25,289 bases of DNA from a virus: IMG/VR virus record IMGVR_UViG_3300030419_004482, positions 1 through 25,289 of that record; one strand, written 5' to 3'. Both the position numbers and the translations under genes were made by a program. Under the pieces are notes generated by a model. The model worked only from the letters and a program-made list of their open reading frames with translations, searched no databases and was not told the DNA's origin. Below are positions 25,255 to 25,289 of this stretch, piece by piece (the first letter of the stretch is position 1; each line of letters starts with the position of its first letter).

Positions 25255-25289
25255 AGACATATTGACGTAAGAGTTCAAGGATATTTCCG

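Noticed and set aside
1-25289. tRNA, rRNA, insertion sequence or integrase
   Set aside because: I saw no cloverleaf with conserved arms, no transposase or integrase motifs, and nearly all bases are accounted for by tail genes.

Overview
The window is a stretch of an AT-rich tailed-phage (or prophage) genome, all genes on the + strand and packed end to end. It carries the tail module of a long-tailed, lambda-like siphovirus: the end of the tape-measure gene, then the tail-tip genes in the lambda order (H-M-L-K-I-J), then two receptor-side fibre genes. Dense translational coupling (TAATG stop/start overlaps) and the absence of any gap over about 90 bases suggest one or few long late transcripts. 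AT-rich codon use, N-terminal-twitch radical SAM proteins, the small WWTNK-containing protein and a short basic MPVRKVKGGY-type protein are features I associate with marine phages of AT-rich bacteria (for example SAR11-like hosts). The host assignment is an inference from style, not proof.

Layout. 1-4491: tape-measure protein, 5' end outside the window. 4491-6113: Dit/gpM-like distal tail protein with an inserted LamG-type lectin domain. 6113-8170: gpL-like tail-tip protein with the four-cysteine C-terminal iron-sulfur motif. 8170-9381: a twitch-domain radical SAM protein inserted into the tip cassette. 9363-10188: two consecutive NlpC/P60-like cysteine peptidases. 10167-10532: a free-standing JAMM metallopeptidase; these three together replace lambda's fused gpK. 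10533-11330: gpI-like tip assembly protein. 11340-18185: a 2281-residue gpJ-like central tip/host-specificity protein whose N-terminus carries a 130-residue Hint (intein/hedgehog-type) autoprocessing domain. 18188-19474: collar-domain fibre. 19488-19961: very acidic protein of unknown role. 19998-23723: 1241-residue repeat-built fibre. 23723-24709: second radical SAM protein. 24709-25198: two small proteins. 25199-25289: non-coding end with a candidate promoter and operator-like palindrome.

How it works together. The tape measure sets tail length. The Dit, gpL, gpI and gpJ homologues build the tip, and the NlpC/P60 and JAMM proteins are the likely cell-wall and processing peptidases used in tip maturation or entry. 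The fibres and the LamG domain are the likely host-surface contacts. The unexplained layer is post-translational chemistry: two radical SAM enzymes, each translationally coupled to an upstream tail gene, plus a Hint domain in gpJ that lacks the Cys/Ser/Thr needed for normal splicing. This combination is the best candidate for an under-described system, namely phage-encoded covalent maturation of tail proteins.
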